A DNA stretch of 64,000 nucleotides from the NCBI GenBank assembly GCA_000703065.1, contig JNLK01000001.1, positions 2,192,001-2,256,000 on the forward strand, written 5' to 3'. Shown piece by piece: positions 55,402 to 64,000 of this stretch (positions are counted from its first letter, which is position 1; each line of letters starts with the position of its first letter). The stretch comes from Lachnospiraceae bacterium AC2029 (GTDB lineage Bacteria > Bacillota > Clostridia > Lachnospirales > Lachnospiraceae). A model generated the notes under the pieces. The model searched no databases. It was given only the letters and a program-made list of their open reading frames with translations, and was not told the origin of the DNA. The position numbers and the translations under genes are program-made.

Positions 55402-55720
55402 TTCCGATCACCTCTGCTTTCTCTTTCAGCTCCGGGTAGTACGCCGGATCAATCTGAGAAAGTTTTTTTACGCCATAGCTGTTGATCAGTTCACGAACGG
55501 CTTCATCATATCCGGCTCGGGACTTCTCAATCAGGACTTCCTTGATTTCTGAAAGGCTGATCTGTGGATCGGTTGATTGCTTCTCCTGGTGCTCCGGCAT
55601 GGTCTGCTTGTTCTCTGAGTTAGAGAACATTTTCTCGACAGCATCTGCCAGTTCCTCAATGTCCTTAGCTTTGCGCCGTAGCTCTTTCAAGATGGAATCC
55701 AGATTGCTTATCTTACTCAT
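55394..55720 (-). CDS. Small phage-type protein of unknown function
   Basis: 108 aa from ATG 55720 (GGAGGAAAGCG upstream). Helical, coiled-coil-like N-terminal half (LKELRRKAKDIEELADAVEKMF), then a Ser/Pro/Gln linker and a C-terminal helix-rich segment (YDEAVRELINSYGVKKLSQI). No known domain recognised. The stop overlaps the DUF2800 start by 8 bases. Confidence 0.7.
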   Translation of the reverse strand: MSKISNLDSILKELRRKAKDIEELADAVEKMFSNSENKQTMPEHQEKQSTDPQISLSEIKEVLIEKSRAGYDEAVRELINSYGVKKLSQIDPAYYPELKEKAEVIGNG

Positions 55721-55877
55721 ATCGCTTTCCTCCCTGATGTTCATTGGTGGATGCATCGAGCACCAGCTTAGCAAGCCGCCTTGTGACAGCACTGATCGTC
55801 AGAAGCATTCCGGCAAGGCTCAGGTCGATATCCGGATTCCACCTTTCATTACGGGTTACCACGTGTTCTTTTTTCAT
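55713..55877 (-). CDS. 54-residue protein upstream of the phage replication genes
   Basis: MKKEHVVTRNERWNPDIDLS, then a short hydrophobic stretch (LAGMLLTISAVT) and a basic tail. It overlaps the following 108-aa gene's start by 8 bases (ATGAGTAA), and no other gene lies upstream until the divergent region at 55,900. It lacks a strong ribosome-binding site, with GAGAA at -6, but the coupled stop-start strongly supports a real gene. Function unknown; short phage-type leader gene. Confidence 0.6.
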   Translation of the reverse strand: MKKEHVVTRNERWNPDIDLSLAGMLLTISAVTRRLAKLVLDASTNEHQGGKRYE

Positions 55878-56102
55878 TTCTCTTATGTCCTTTCCGAGTG
55901 ACTTTTTGCCCCTCTACAACTAACAATGACAATTCTCGAAAGACGAACGACAAGTTTGCGATTATTTTTCTGTTTTTACCGACGAAAGGAATCACTTAAT
56001 AATCGGAAGGGAAAATACTTCAGATTCTCTCGTTCAAATCCATCGTTTTGTCATTTAAAGAAGTAGAGGGTAGTCCTCGAATAACAATAGGAGGAAAAAG
56101 AA

Positions 56103-56441
56103 ATGTACGAAGTCAGTTCAAGTATGAAGAAGATCGACGGTATTTCAGTGATGACATGGAAACGAGAAGTGTATAGCTGTAATGCGCTGGCGGTCGAAGC
56201 AGGCACCACGGGTTTAAAGGGTGGTGACAGTGGCCATGGTTGCCGCACGTATTTCTCCATTCGGGATGAAGGATGTACAGACATGGAGGTACATACCGTT
56301 GAAGACAAGTACGGCAGGCAGCATGGATTTGAGGTGCAGCTTGGCGGAGACTCGGAGCTGCAGACAACCATCGAGGCACTGGAGTTTATTATCCAGGTTC
56401 TCAAAGGTCAGATAGCGGAGGCAGAAACATATGGAATTTGA
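56103..56441 (+). CDS. Small phage-type protein of unknown function
   Basis: 112 aa with a strong AGGAGGAAAAAG. A compact globular-looking protein with alternating hydrophobic strands (ISVMTWKREVYSCNALAVEAG, then GGDSGHGCRTYFSIRDEG) and a C-terminal helix. Located just before and overlapping the primase-helicase gene by 11 bases, so it belongs to that operon. No family could be named. Confidence 0.7.
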   Translation: MYEVSSSMKKIDGISVMTWKREVYSCNALAVEAGTTGLKGGDSGHGCRTYFSIRDEGCTDMEVHTVEDKYGRQHGFEVQLGGDSELQTTIEALEFIIQVLKGQIAEAETYGI

Positions 56442-58731
56442 TATGTATACAGCTGATGTGACAGGGGATGCTGCAAATTGTATGTATCCTCATTACAGGA
56501 AAATCAGTACCGCAGCAGAACTGGCAAATGCTGTCAGTCAGGATTATGTATTTGCCAGATTTAAGGGTAATTACAGGAGCACAAATAACTTTGAGTCTTC
56601 AACGGTAATCGCCATGGACTGCGACAATAATTTCAGCGAGGACCCGAATGAGTGGATGACCATCCAGAAAGCGGAGAGAGAATTCGCATCAGTTACATTT
56701 GGCATCATTCCGAGCCGGAATCATCAAAAGGCGAAGAACGGAAAAGAGCCAAGAGATAAGTTCCATATCATCTTTGAAATTGATGAGTGTACGAATGCAG
56801 AGCAGTATAAGGCGATTAAGGAAAAAATATATGCGGCATGCCCCTTCTTTGATCCTAATGCGCTTGACTCGGCCAGATTCTTCTTTGGTAGTCAGGTAGA
56901 TGAGAAAGATATCATCCTGCATGAAGGTTTCGAGACAATCGAAGAGTTCCTTGGGATTGATCGTGACAATCTTGACGGGACTACAAGGAATCCGGGAGCG
57001 TCGTATGCGTCTTATTCGAAGATAATCCGCTCCGGAGAAAGGAATAACACGCTGTCCCGGTTTGCAGCGAGAGTGCTGAAAAGGTACGGAGAGACGGATA
57101 AAACAAAGCAGCTGTTCCTGAATAGGGCAGAGGACTGTGAAGAGCCGCTAGATGAAACTGAGTTGAATAACATCTGGAGCAGTGCAGTCAATTTCTACAA
57201 TAAGAAGATCGGCTCTGATCCGAACTATAAGCCGCCTTCGGATTACAATAGTGAATTCGGAAATTTCTCACTGAAGCCTGATGACTACACGGATATGGGG
57301 CAGGCTGCTGTGTTTGCTGCAGAGTATGGCGATGTAATCAAGTACACAGATGGTACGGATTACATTCGATTCAATAACCAATATTGGTGTGAATCACGGA
57401 TGGCTTGTATCGGAGCGCTGGAGGAGTTTCTGGATCTGCAGCTGGCCGACGCCGAGGAGACGCTGTCGGTAGCAAAAGAGGCCCTGCTGGCGACAGGCAT
57501 TCCTGAAGAGACGGTTGCTAAAGGCATTAAGACTATCGAGAAGGAATGTGATACAGCAGATCAGTTTGAGGCAGCAAAGCAGTATGCGAAAGCACTGCAG
57601 TATTTCAACTTTGTCATCAAGCGCAGAGATTACAAGTATATTCAGTCAGCTGCTAATGCAGCAAAGCCTATGCTCGAGATCAGCATCAATGATTTGGATG
57701 CTAATGGATTTCTTATCAATACACCAAATCTGACAATTGATCTGACGAAGGACATCTCAGAAGGACACGCTCCTGATCCGGCGGACCTGATTACCAAACA
57801 GACACGCTTCAGTCCGGGTGATGATGGAAAGGATCTGTGGCTGGAAGCATTGGACTTATTCTTTTGCGGAGATGCAGAACTGATTGAGTACGTACAGAGG
57901 ATTATTGGTATGGCAGCAATCGGTGAAGTCTTCATGGAATCAATGCTGATATGTTGGGGAGAGGGCCGGAACGGCAAATCGACGGCGATCAATACAATCG
58001 CAAATGTTCTTGGCTCTTACGCAGGAACAATCTCGGCAGAAACACTTACTGTGGGGTGCCGTCATAATGCCAGACCGGAAATCGCAGAGTTGAAGGGAAA
58101 ACGGCTCGTCATTGCTGCAGAACTGGAAGATGGTATGCGGTTGAATACGGCTGTCGTAAAGAAACTGTGCTCTACTGATGAGATCAGTGCTGAAAAGAAA
58201 TATAAGGATCCCTTCAAGTACAAACCTTCACATACGCTTGTCCTTTATACAAATCATCTGCCTCGTGTAGGAGTCAATGACCCCGGAACCTGGCGGCGGC
58301 TGATCGTAATTCCCTTTAATGCAAAGATTGAAGGGGATTCTGATATCAAGAACTATACAGAGTATCTGACAAAGAATGCAGGGCCGTATGTCATGAAATG
58401 GATCATTGAAGGGGCACAGAAGGCGATCGCCGATCAATTTCATTTCAAACAGCCTGCTGTGGTGAGTGAGGCAATCGATAAATATCGTAAGGATAATGAC
58501 TGGCTTGGCTTGTTCTTTGATGAATGCTGTGAGCTGGATGATTCCTATCATCAGAAATCGGGTGAATTCTATCAGACATATAGAGAGTTTTGTATGGCTA
58601 CGGGAGAGTTTATCAGGGGAACATCTGACTTTTATGCCGCGCTCGAGGCAGCGGGCTATGAGAAAAAGAAATCATCAAGTGGGATTATGATTCGGGGAGT
58701 TCGTCTGAAAAAAGATGATTTTCTGGAATAA
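56431..58731 (+). CDS. P4-type primase-helicase
   Basis: 766 aa. N-terminal primase-like region with an acidic DCD motif (VIAMDCDNNFSED), a conserved FHIIFEIDE, and SARFFFGS; then the D5-N and SF3 helicase, Walker A GEGRNGKST at 510-518 and the following AAELEDGMRLNTAVVKK, KYKPSHTLVLYTNHLPRV and GTWRRLIVIPF. Initiates replication of phage P4-like and plasmid-like elements. Divergent from the polymerase operon, so the region between 55,878 and 56,102 carries both promoters. Confidence 0.92.
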   Translation: MEFDMYTADVTGDAANCMYPHYRKISTAAELANAVSQDYVFARFKGNYRSTNNFESSTVIAMDCDNNFSEDPNEWMTIQKAEREFASVTFGIIPSRNHQKAKNGKEPRDKFHIIFEIDECTNAEQYKAIKEKIYAACPFFDPNALDSARFFFGSQVDEKDIILHEGFETIEEFLGIDRDNLDGTTRNPGASYASYSKIIRSGERNNTLSRFAARVLKRYGETDKTKQLFLNRAEDCEEPLDETELNNIWSSAVNFYNKKIGSDPNYKPPSDYNSEFGNFSLKPDDYTDMGQAAVFAAEYGDVIKYTDGTDYIRFNNQYWCESRMACIGALEEFLDLQLADAEETLSVAKEALLATGIPEETVAKGIKTIEKECDTADQFEAAKQYAKALQYFNFVIKRRDYKYIQSAANAAKPMLEISINDLDANGFLINTPNLTIDLTKDISEGHAPDPADLITKQTRFSPGDDGKDLWLEALDLFFCGDAELIEYVQRIIGMAAIGEVFMESMLICWGEGRNGKSTAINTIANVLGSYAGTISAETLTVGCRHNARPEIAELKGKRLVIAAELEDGMRLNTAVVKKLCSTDEISAEKKYKDPFKYKPSHTLVLYTNHLPRVGVNDPGTWRRLIVIPFNAKIEGDSDIKNYTEYLTKNAGPYVMKWIIEGAQKAIADQFHFKQPAVVSEAIDKYRKDNDWLGLFFDECCELDDSYHQKSGEFYQTYREFCMATGEFIRGTSDFYAALEAAGYEKKKSSSGIMIRGVRLKKDDFLE

Positions 58732-58743
58732 AGTTTGTTTTTT

Positions 58744-58865
58744 ACCTGCATAGACCTGCATAGTGCAGGTCGGTGTAGGTCGTTTCCTGGACTGCTCTAT
58801 AGGCGATTTTTAGGCCTAAATTTACTATAAGGAGAGTTTATGTAACGACCTGCATGGACCTGCAC
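58744..58865 (+). repeat. GACCTGCAT repeats, candidate element replication origin
   Basis: ACCTGCATA at 58744; GACCTGCA-TAG-TGCAGGTC perfect inverted repeat at 58753-58771; a partial GTAGGTCG at 58774; and two more GACCTGCA(T/C) at 58847 and 58857, all in a gene-free 409 bases after the primase gene. Iteron-like clusters next to a primase-helicase gene often mark an origin. Not proven by sequence alone. Confidence 0.5.
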
Positions 58866-59140
58866 TTTTCAAAATCGTTTGATGGAGGAATGAGATGCGG
58901 GGGTAATAATACAGGGGTTCTTTAGATAGATACAATCATGGAATCATAATTCCTAGAGTAATGTTTCAATACTGGTGATAGTGACAGATAATTGTAATCA
59001 TGGTTGATCCGATATTGTTACTGTTTGAACAATTGCTGAAAATATCATTATAACCGAAGCAATCGAAGCGCTTCCTGTTCAATCAGTAGAAACTACTACA
59101 CCATAGCATGATCATGATGTTGTAATCGAGGAGGATACTA

Positions 59141-59341
59141 ATGAATAGATTTATCGATGGGGATCCCTATATAGATTTGGCGAATGCCATCATCATTCTT
59201 GCAGTAGATGATTACAGGGAGGCATATGAGAGCTATGATCTGGACACTATGCTTGAGTTGGAAGTGTTTTTCAAATCGGATTGGTTCCATGCGCTTTCAA
59301 TGCTGGACGGAGAAGATATTATAAGGAGATTACGAAAATGA
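59141..59341 (+). CDS. Small phage-type protein of unknown function
   Basis: 66 aa, with the excellent ribosome binding site CGAGGAGGATACTA. Acidic and helical (AIIILAVDDYREAYESYDLD, then LELEVFFKSDWFHALSML). Its stop overlaps the next start by four bases (ATGA). Small proteins of this kind precede ArpU-type regulators in Firmicute phages. No domain name can be given. Confidence 0.65.
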   Translation: MNRFIDGDPYIDLANAIIILAVDDYREAYESYDLDTMLELEVFFKSDWFHALSMLDGEDIIRRLRK

Positions 59342-59751
59342 ATGGAAAGACATATTTAAATCAAGTAAGAGTTATCGAACGCACAATTCATAGTAAGGTT
59401 TGTCAACTGGAAAAATTGCAAGCATTGGCGGAGAGAACAACAGCTGTATTGTCGGATGTGTCAGGTGAAAGGAATAATCACAGTAGAGAGGATGTCATTG
59501 ATGAATTAATCGATCAAAAGGATGAACTTAAAAAGGAAATCAGTGAACTTATACGAACCAAACACGAGATTTCTAATGTGGTCAAGCGTGTACCGAATTT
59601 GATTCAGCGAACGATTCTGGAAGAGCGGTACATTTATCTGAAACGATGGAAGATTATATCAAAAATAGTGGGGTACTCAGAGTCGCAGATATATCGATTT
59701 CATAAGGAAGCACTGAAGACAGTAGATAAGATTCTTAAGGAAATGAATTAA
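59338..59751 (+). CDS. ArpU/DUF1492-like phage sigma-factor-type regulator
   Basis: 137 aa. A coiled-coil N-terminus (QVRVIERTIHSKVCQLEKLQ) followed by a sigma region-4-like helix-turn-helix: LIQRTILEERYIYLKRWKII and YSESQIYRFHKEALKTV. This is the small DUF1492/ArpU type that controls late genes in Firmicute phages. A structural or packaging gene would normally follow, but instead a secreted subtilase comes next, so the late phage functions are absent or far away. Confidence 0.75.
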   Translation: MNGKTYLNQVRVIERTIHSKVCQLEKLQALAERTTAVLSDVSGERNNHSREDVIDELIDQKDELKKEISELIRTKHEISNVVKRVPNLIQRTILEERYIYLKRWKIISKIVGYSESQIYRFHKEALKTVDKILKEMN

Positions 59752-60084
59752 GGAAGAGAAAAGACCGGATGAATAGAGCATTATGTGACATCCCGTTTTA
59801 GTATAAACGTTTTTCAGTCAGTTCCTCAAAATGATAGTAATGAGAGCGAACGAGAGTTCCACAATATGCTATTGTTAAACTGAAGAAATAATGAAAAAGC
59901 AGAGCACCTGTGACCAGTAGGCCGCGGGTGCTTCTTATTATAACCAGAAAATCCATCTGTTACAGATGAGACGTGCCAGGGCTTCTCCACCCTCCGAGAT
60001 TTACGACAATACGGTGCACGCGTCAGATGCAGCAGGTGGATTTTCCTATAAAAAAATACATCTCGGGAAAGGAGATAAAAGCTT
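59752..60084 (+). other. Gene-free leader between the ArpU-like gene and the subtilase
   Basis: Holds a terminator-like hairpin, AGCACC / GGGTGCT (59,903-59,935) followed by TTCTTATTAT, a CATCTG-TTA-CAGATG hairpin (59,953), and further inverted segments (CCGAGAT and ATCTCGG; CCACC and GGTGG) ahead of the ribosome binding site GGAAAGGAGAT. Some fold is likely in the leader of the following gene; no riboswitch class recognised. Confidence 0.45.
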
Positions 60085-63000
60085 ATGAAGAAACGAATGA
60101 TGGCAATAATGTTATCTGTCATGATGACGGTATCCGCTATCCCGCAGGGGATCGGAGAATTCATTCATGGCACAGATCTTATGCCGGAAGAAACCACGAG
60201 TGAGGCGGTAGTGGAGGATTCCGCAGAGGATACCGCTATGGAATTATCGACCGATGATGTCGAAACGGAGCTGGATTCAGCAGAGGAGAGTGCTGATGAT
60301 GCTTCGGAGGAGACAACGGGTAACGAAGAGGATGCAACAGAAGCATTGACTGAAGAGGAATCCGAGGCAGTGACTGATGTTGAGTCAACAGAAGTGAGCG
60401 AGGATGAAACAGAAGCTGCTTCTGAGGAGCAGGGTAACGATACGGAGGAGACTGAGGACACGGAGTCGGAAGCTTCTACCGATGAAGAAGTAACAGAAGC
60501 GAATACGGAAGTACAGGAGAGACAGCCTTCTTTTTCAGAGCAGGTTGCCGGTGTGGATATCTCCGGAGTGGATTTCTCTTCCCGTGAGCTGATGATTGGA
60601 ACAGAGGATCCGTCGATCCTAACATGGGATACTGAGGTCCTGTCCGAGTACCGCGGTGTTTATCTTACCAGATATTCGACTGTAGAGGAAACCCGGAATG
60701 CTTACACTTACTACTTTGGAAAGGCAGAATTTGTTTCCGCAAATATCACTTTCCGGGTGGCTGATTCGGAGAATGTGCTGGAAGGCAGTGATACTGCAGA
60801 TTCAGGTGAGGACGAAGCAGGTGATTCTGATGATTCGGAGGATGACCTAAAGGCATCAAATCAGGAGAGTACAGATAAAGTAGAGGATGATCTCCAGAAT
60901 GGAGCAGATCTTTCCAATATGAATGAGGGCGATGATGCCCTTTCGAATCTGAATAACATGGATGCCGTTAGCACACCGAACAGGACCATTGCGCTGATCG
61001 ATACCGGCGTCAACGGAGGAACTCTGGTGGATGCTGTATCTGTGCTCGGTGATGGATCCTCCGATGATAACGGGCATGGAACAAGAATGTATCAGGCAAT
61101 CAGGGAAGAGTATCCGGATGCAAAGGTACTCTCCATCAAAGCCATGGGCTCCGATGGTAAAGGCCAGGCATCTGATATCTACGCTGCAATCCAGTATGCA
61201 TTGGAAAGTCATGTGGATGTGATCAACCTTTCACTTACGGCCAACGGAACAGAGGAGAACTCCGTGGTTGTCCGGGCAATCGAGGAGGCAATTGGCAGAG
61301 GCGTTACGGTTGTCGGTGCAGCCGGTAACAATGCTTCCAATGCCAAGTACTTCATCCCCGGCTGTGTAGAAGATGCATATATCATCGGCGCAGCCAATGA
61401 GAAGGGCGATCGGCAGGAGGATTCCAACTACGGGCCGAATGTAGACTATGAGGTAGTCGCCGGTTCCACATCAGAAGCTGCAGCGAGATTTTCAGCATTA
61501 TTTATGCGTAGTAAGGCAGAAGGAAAAGAAGTTACGGATTATCCGAACGTACTGATCAATTATGACAGGACGGATCTGGATACGGATGACTATGTTCTTC
61601 TGTATAACAACGATGATTTTAATGTGTCCCGTGCGGCTGCATCAAAGACCATCAATGTAAAGATTGGCGATAAGACATATAAGATCAACATACCGAGTTA
61701 TCTGGTGTTCCCGATCAATGTCAATGCGACTGATACTTCCAAGTCTTATGGGTTTGCCGGTTACCGGGATGCATCCAAGGCTAAGGATTATCTTGGTTCA
61801 AAGACATTTAATGCCGCAACCGGACTTATGGCAACAGGCAGTGGAGATACTGAAACTACTTACGCATCCATCACTAAGAGTTGCGGCACGTATTTCAATG
61901 TAAAGAATACTGTTGCGGGACTCCCGGACGGGGCATTTAAGACAGCCTATGGAACTGATGCAACGGCACATGGAGCATCTGATGTGTGCGTTTATGGTTC
62001 CAGTCCGAACTACCAGACGACCAATACCGGATGGACCACAAACTGGTACAACAATGGATACCGCGTGATCACATCTAATTCCAATGACCTTTATTCTTTC
62101 TCTGTGTTCTGTACAGAGGCAAAGGATATGTCCCCGCGTGGCGCTTACGGACAGTTGATTATGCTACCGATTACAAGCACCAACACTCGTGGTTATGCAG
62201 ATTATAAGGTTACTGTTGAGAGCGGTCAGACCTATGTCTGGGTTCCGTACCGGAGTGATGAGGTGGATCAGAATGCTTATTCCGGTCACTCTAACTGGCA
62301 GAATTTTATCGGTGGAACATACCTTAAGGTTCCTTATACAGATGAAAAGGACTATTACATTGGAATCTATAAGAAGAACGACAGTGGTGATCCGATGCAG
62401 AACATTACCTTTGATGTAAAAGTCAATGGTACTGTAACAGCAAAGGCGCTGAAGACCGGAGCAGATGGTATTGCTACTTACAAAGTAGGAAAGTTTGCTA
62501 AAGCTCCTACGGTAGAAGTGCAGGAAAACTGGACAAATGAGCGGTTTGAGCCGAAGTCTACCGGATACTATGGTGTCAATGTCTATGAAAAAGAGGCAGA
62601 TGCAAAGACACATGCCAAAGATTCAAAACATACATGGACGAATGAGCAGAATGAGTATTATGCGTCCATCAAGAAGGATGGTAACAAGGGTATTACCTCC
62701 AAAGGCTTTGCGGGTGCTTATTATGGCCTGTATGACACAAATGTCAAAGCAAATATGACAGATGACCACCTGATCGCTGTTTTTGAGATGGATAAGGATG
62801 GATATGCGTGCAATCTGTACGGACCTACATCGAGTACCGTTGCCGGTCACACCTGCAAGGCGCGGCTAAACTATACTGACGATGCCGGATGGAAGGTAAG
62901 CAGAACGGTTAACGGCCATACCCAGTATTTCATCTGCATGGGAAAGGATGACCTGACCGATAAGAAAATGCTGACAAATACGAAGTTCGCCTATAAAGAG

Positions 63001-64000
63001 CTGGTAGCGCCGGATGGTTATCTTCCGACAGAGGATCCGATTCCGGCAACCATCACAAAACTTCTGTCAGTTCCGACAACACTGACAAGTACACAGATTG
63101 TGAATATGATCGATGAGGACTGGGAGAATAACCCGACTTACATCTACCTGGAGAAGCGTTCTGCGAATTCCAAGTGTACAGATGGGAATCCAAACTATTC
63201 CCTGAAGGGTGCAACTTATAAGGTGTTTAAGACGAATGCTGAAGCTACTGCGGCAGTAAGCAGCAGAGATTTCTCGAAGGCTATTGCGACGCTGACAGTT
63301 GATGAATCCGGAAACAGTCAGGTCCTGGAAATGACGGATTACATGACAAGAAACAGTGCTACTGGAAAGATTGAGACTACGAAGTTTTATATCGTTGAGT
63401 CGGTTACTGGAAAGAGCTATCAGATGGATAAACTTGTTCATCCGCTTTCTGTATCAGCTACAAATTCTAAGAGCAATCCGGCTACACTGAAGGTTACGGA
63501 TACACCTGTAAATGACCCGATTGGTGTTAAAGTCAGCAAGAAGCTGGCTGATGGCACAACCCAGAATATCGGGGTGGCTGGTGCACAGTTTACAGTGAAG
63601 TATTATGCGATCAGTACAGATGGAACGGAAACCTTTGCATCACTGCAGAGCAAAAAAGCTACGTTGACAGAAACATATACATCCGATGCAAATGGAGAAT
63701 TTCAGATTAAGCATGATACGGAGCACTATCCTTTGGGATATTTAACCATTGAGGAAACTGCAGCACCTGCAGGTTATGCAATGGAGGGAGCGACAGCAAC
63801 CGCAAAGGGTGTGACTGTTCCTGTAAAGATGTGTTTCAAACTTCTTCCGAATGGTAATGCAACAGATGGTTATCTGCCGGGCAAAGCATATCTGGTAGAT
63901 GAGAAGGGTAATTATATCACAGGAAGTGATGGGAACAAAATCACTGCAGCAAGTATTGATTCCATTTCAAATACTCCGCTGACAATTTCTATTGATGAGA
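60085..64000 (+). CDS. Giant secreted subtilase with Cna-B/SpaA-like domains, 3' end outside the window
   Basis: At least 1,305 residues, open to the window edge. Signal peptide at residues 1-24; a 120-residue acidic Thr/Ser/Glu/Asp-rich stalk (about 30-150); then a subtilisin-like peptidase (S8): D306 in ALIDTGV, H331 in DNGHGT, Asn in GAAGNN, and S463 in AGSTSEAA, a complete catalytic triad. Further on, repeated beta-sandwich segments resemble Cna-B/SpaA (YIEEVTAAPAGYAMEGATATA style: TIEETAAPAGYAMEG). So it is a cell-surface adhesin or pilin-like protein with a protease. RBS GGAAAGGAGATAAAAGC. It lies just after phage-type genes, so it is probably cargo of the element. Confidence 0.85.
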   Translation, partial: MKKRMMAIMLSVMMTVSAIPQGIGEFIHGTDLMPEETTSEAVVEDSAEDTAMELSTDDVETELDSAEESADDASEETTGNEEDATEALTEEESEAVTDVESTEVSEDETEAASEEQGNDTEETEDTESEASTDEEVTEANTEVQERQPSFSEQVAGVDISGVDFSSRELMIGTEDPSILTWDTEVLSEYRGVYLTRYSTVEETRNAYTYYFGKAEFVSANITFRVADSENVLEGSDTADSGEDEAGDSDDSEDDLKASNQESTDKVEDDLQNGADLSNMNEGDDALSNLNNMDAVSTPNRTIALIDTGVNGGTLVDAVSVLGDGSSDDNGHGTRMYQAIREEYPDAKVLSIKAMGSDGKGQASDIYAAIQYALESHVDVINLSLTANGTEENSVVVRAIEEAIGRGVTVVGAAGNNASNAKYFIPGCVEDAYIIGAANEKGDRQEDSNYGPNVDYEVVAGSTSEAAARFSALFMRSKAEGKEVTDYPNVLINYDRTDLDTDDYVLLYNNDDFNVSRAAASKTINVKIGDKTYKINIPSYLVFPINVNATDTSKSYGFAGYRDASKAKDYLGSKTFNAATGLMATGSGDTETTYASITKSCGTYFNVKNTVAGLPDGAFKTAYGTDATAHGASDVCVYGSSPNYQTTNTGWTTNWYNNGYRVITSNSNDLYSFSVFCTEAKDMSPRGAYGQLIMLPITSTNTRGYADYKVTVESGQTYVWVPYRSDEVDQNAYSGHSNWQNFIGGTYLKVPYTDEKDYYIGIYKKNDSGDPMQNITFDVKVNGTVTAKALKTGADGIATYKVGKFAKAPTVEVQENWTNERFEPKSTGYYGVNVYEKEADAKTHAKDSKHTWTNEQNEYYASIKKDGNKGITSKGFAGAYYGLYDTNVKANMTDDHLIAVFEMDKDGYACNLYGPTSSTVAGHTCKARLNYTDDAGWKVSRTVNGHTQYFICMGKDDLTDKKMLTNTKFAYKELVAPDGYLPTEDPIPATITKLLSVPTTLTSTQIVNMIDEDWENNPTYIYLEKRSANSKCTDGNPNYSLKGATYKVFKTNAEATAAVSSRDFSKAIATLTVDESGNSQVLEMTDYMTRNSATGKIETTKFYIVESVTGKSYQMDKLVHPLSVSATNSKSNPATLKVTDTPVNDPIGVKVSKKLADGTTQNIGVAGAQFTVKYYAISTDGTETFASLQSKKATLTETYTSDANGEFQIKHDTEHYPLGYLTIEETAAPAGYAMEGATATAKGVTVPVKMCFKLLPNGNATDGYLPGKAYLVDEKGNYITGSDGNKITAASIDSISNTPLTISIDE

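Overview
The window looks like a chromosome segment of an anaerobic, Gram-positive, low-branching Firmicute of the Clostridia, most probably a Lachnospiraceae member. This rests on gene content: ferredoxin-linked 2-oxoacid oxidoreductase, class III (oxygen-sensitive) ribonucleotide reductase, SpoVG, GlgC plus GlgD, HrcA and NrdR operators, and paired small DUF6462-like genes of the kind seen in Lachnospiraceae mobile elements. It is assigned by protein resemblance only; there is no rRNA in the window. One tRNA is present.

Positions 1-39,300 are core chromosome with moderate-to-high GC. In order: a cardiolipin synthase cut by the window edge; ftsH behind a sigma-A promoter and a CIRCE operator; citrate synthase and an AAA+ ATPase; a decayed ATPase behind degenerate repeats; a secreted leucine-rich-repeat protein with cell-wall-binding repeats; a two-gene HipA-like kinase module behind two large palindromes; a four-gene 2-oxoacid:ferredoxin oxidoreductase operon on the minus strand; two membrane-anchored proteins of unknown role; an aconitase-family hydratase; NfeD plus SPFH membrane proteins; glgC-glgD; spoVG; a GlmU that has only the uridylyltransferase half, followed by a 74-bp tandem repeat array; pth, mfd and a PrsA/SurA-like lipoprotein. 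Then on the minus strand nrdD, nrdG, dut and mgtE, with two NrdR boxes upstream of nrdD. Then a trigger-factor-like lipoprotein, tRNA-Leu(CAG), greA and lysS.

After lysS the character changes: from about 39,300 to the right edge the DNA is largely accessory. It holds two DUF6462-like genes and a ParB-like gene, 11-bp-phased direct repeats, a broken hydrolase start, a complete type I restriction-modification operon (hsdM, hsdS, hsdR), a sigma-like regulator, a MazF/PemK-like protein, and a large AT-rich NACHT-family NTPase that resembles bacterial antiphage NACHT proteins. Next comes a phage-type replication module (family A DNA polymerase, DUF2815, DUF2800 nuclease-like, small genes, then a P4-type primase-helicase) with candidate origin repeats, an ArpU/DUF1492-like regulator, and finally the first 1,305 codons of a huge secreted subtilase with Cna-B/SpaA-like domains that runs off the window. 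No integrase, terminase or capsid gene is visible, so this is either part of an integrative element or phage-plasmid-like island that continues past the window, or a mosaic of several.

The most interesting items are the compact HipA-like kinase plus fused partner protein with its paired palindromic operators (8,746-10,461), the NACHT protein inside a defence cluster with type I RM and a MazF-like gene, the truncated GlmU with its structured leader and repeat array, and the unusual subtilase at the right edge.
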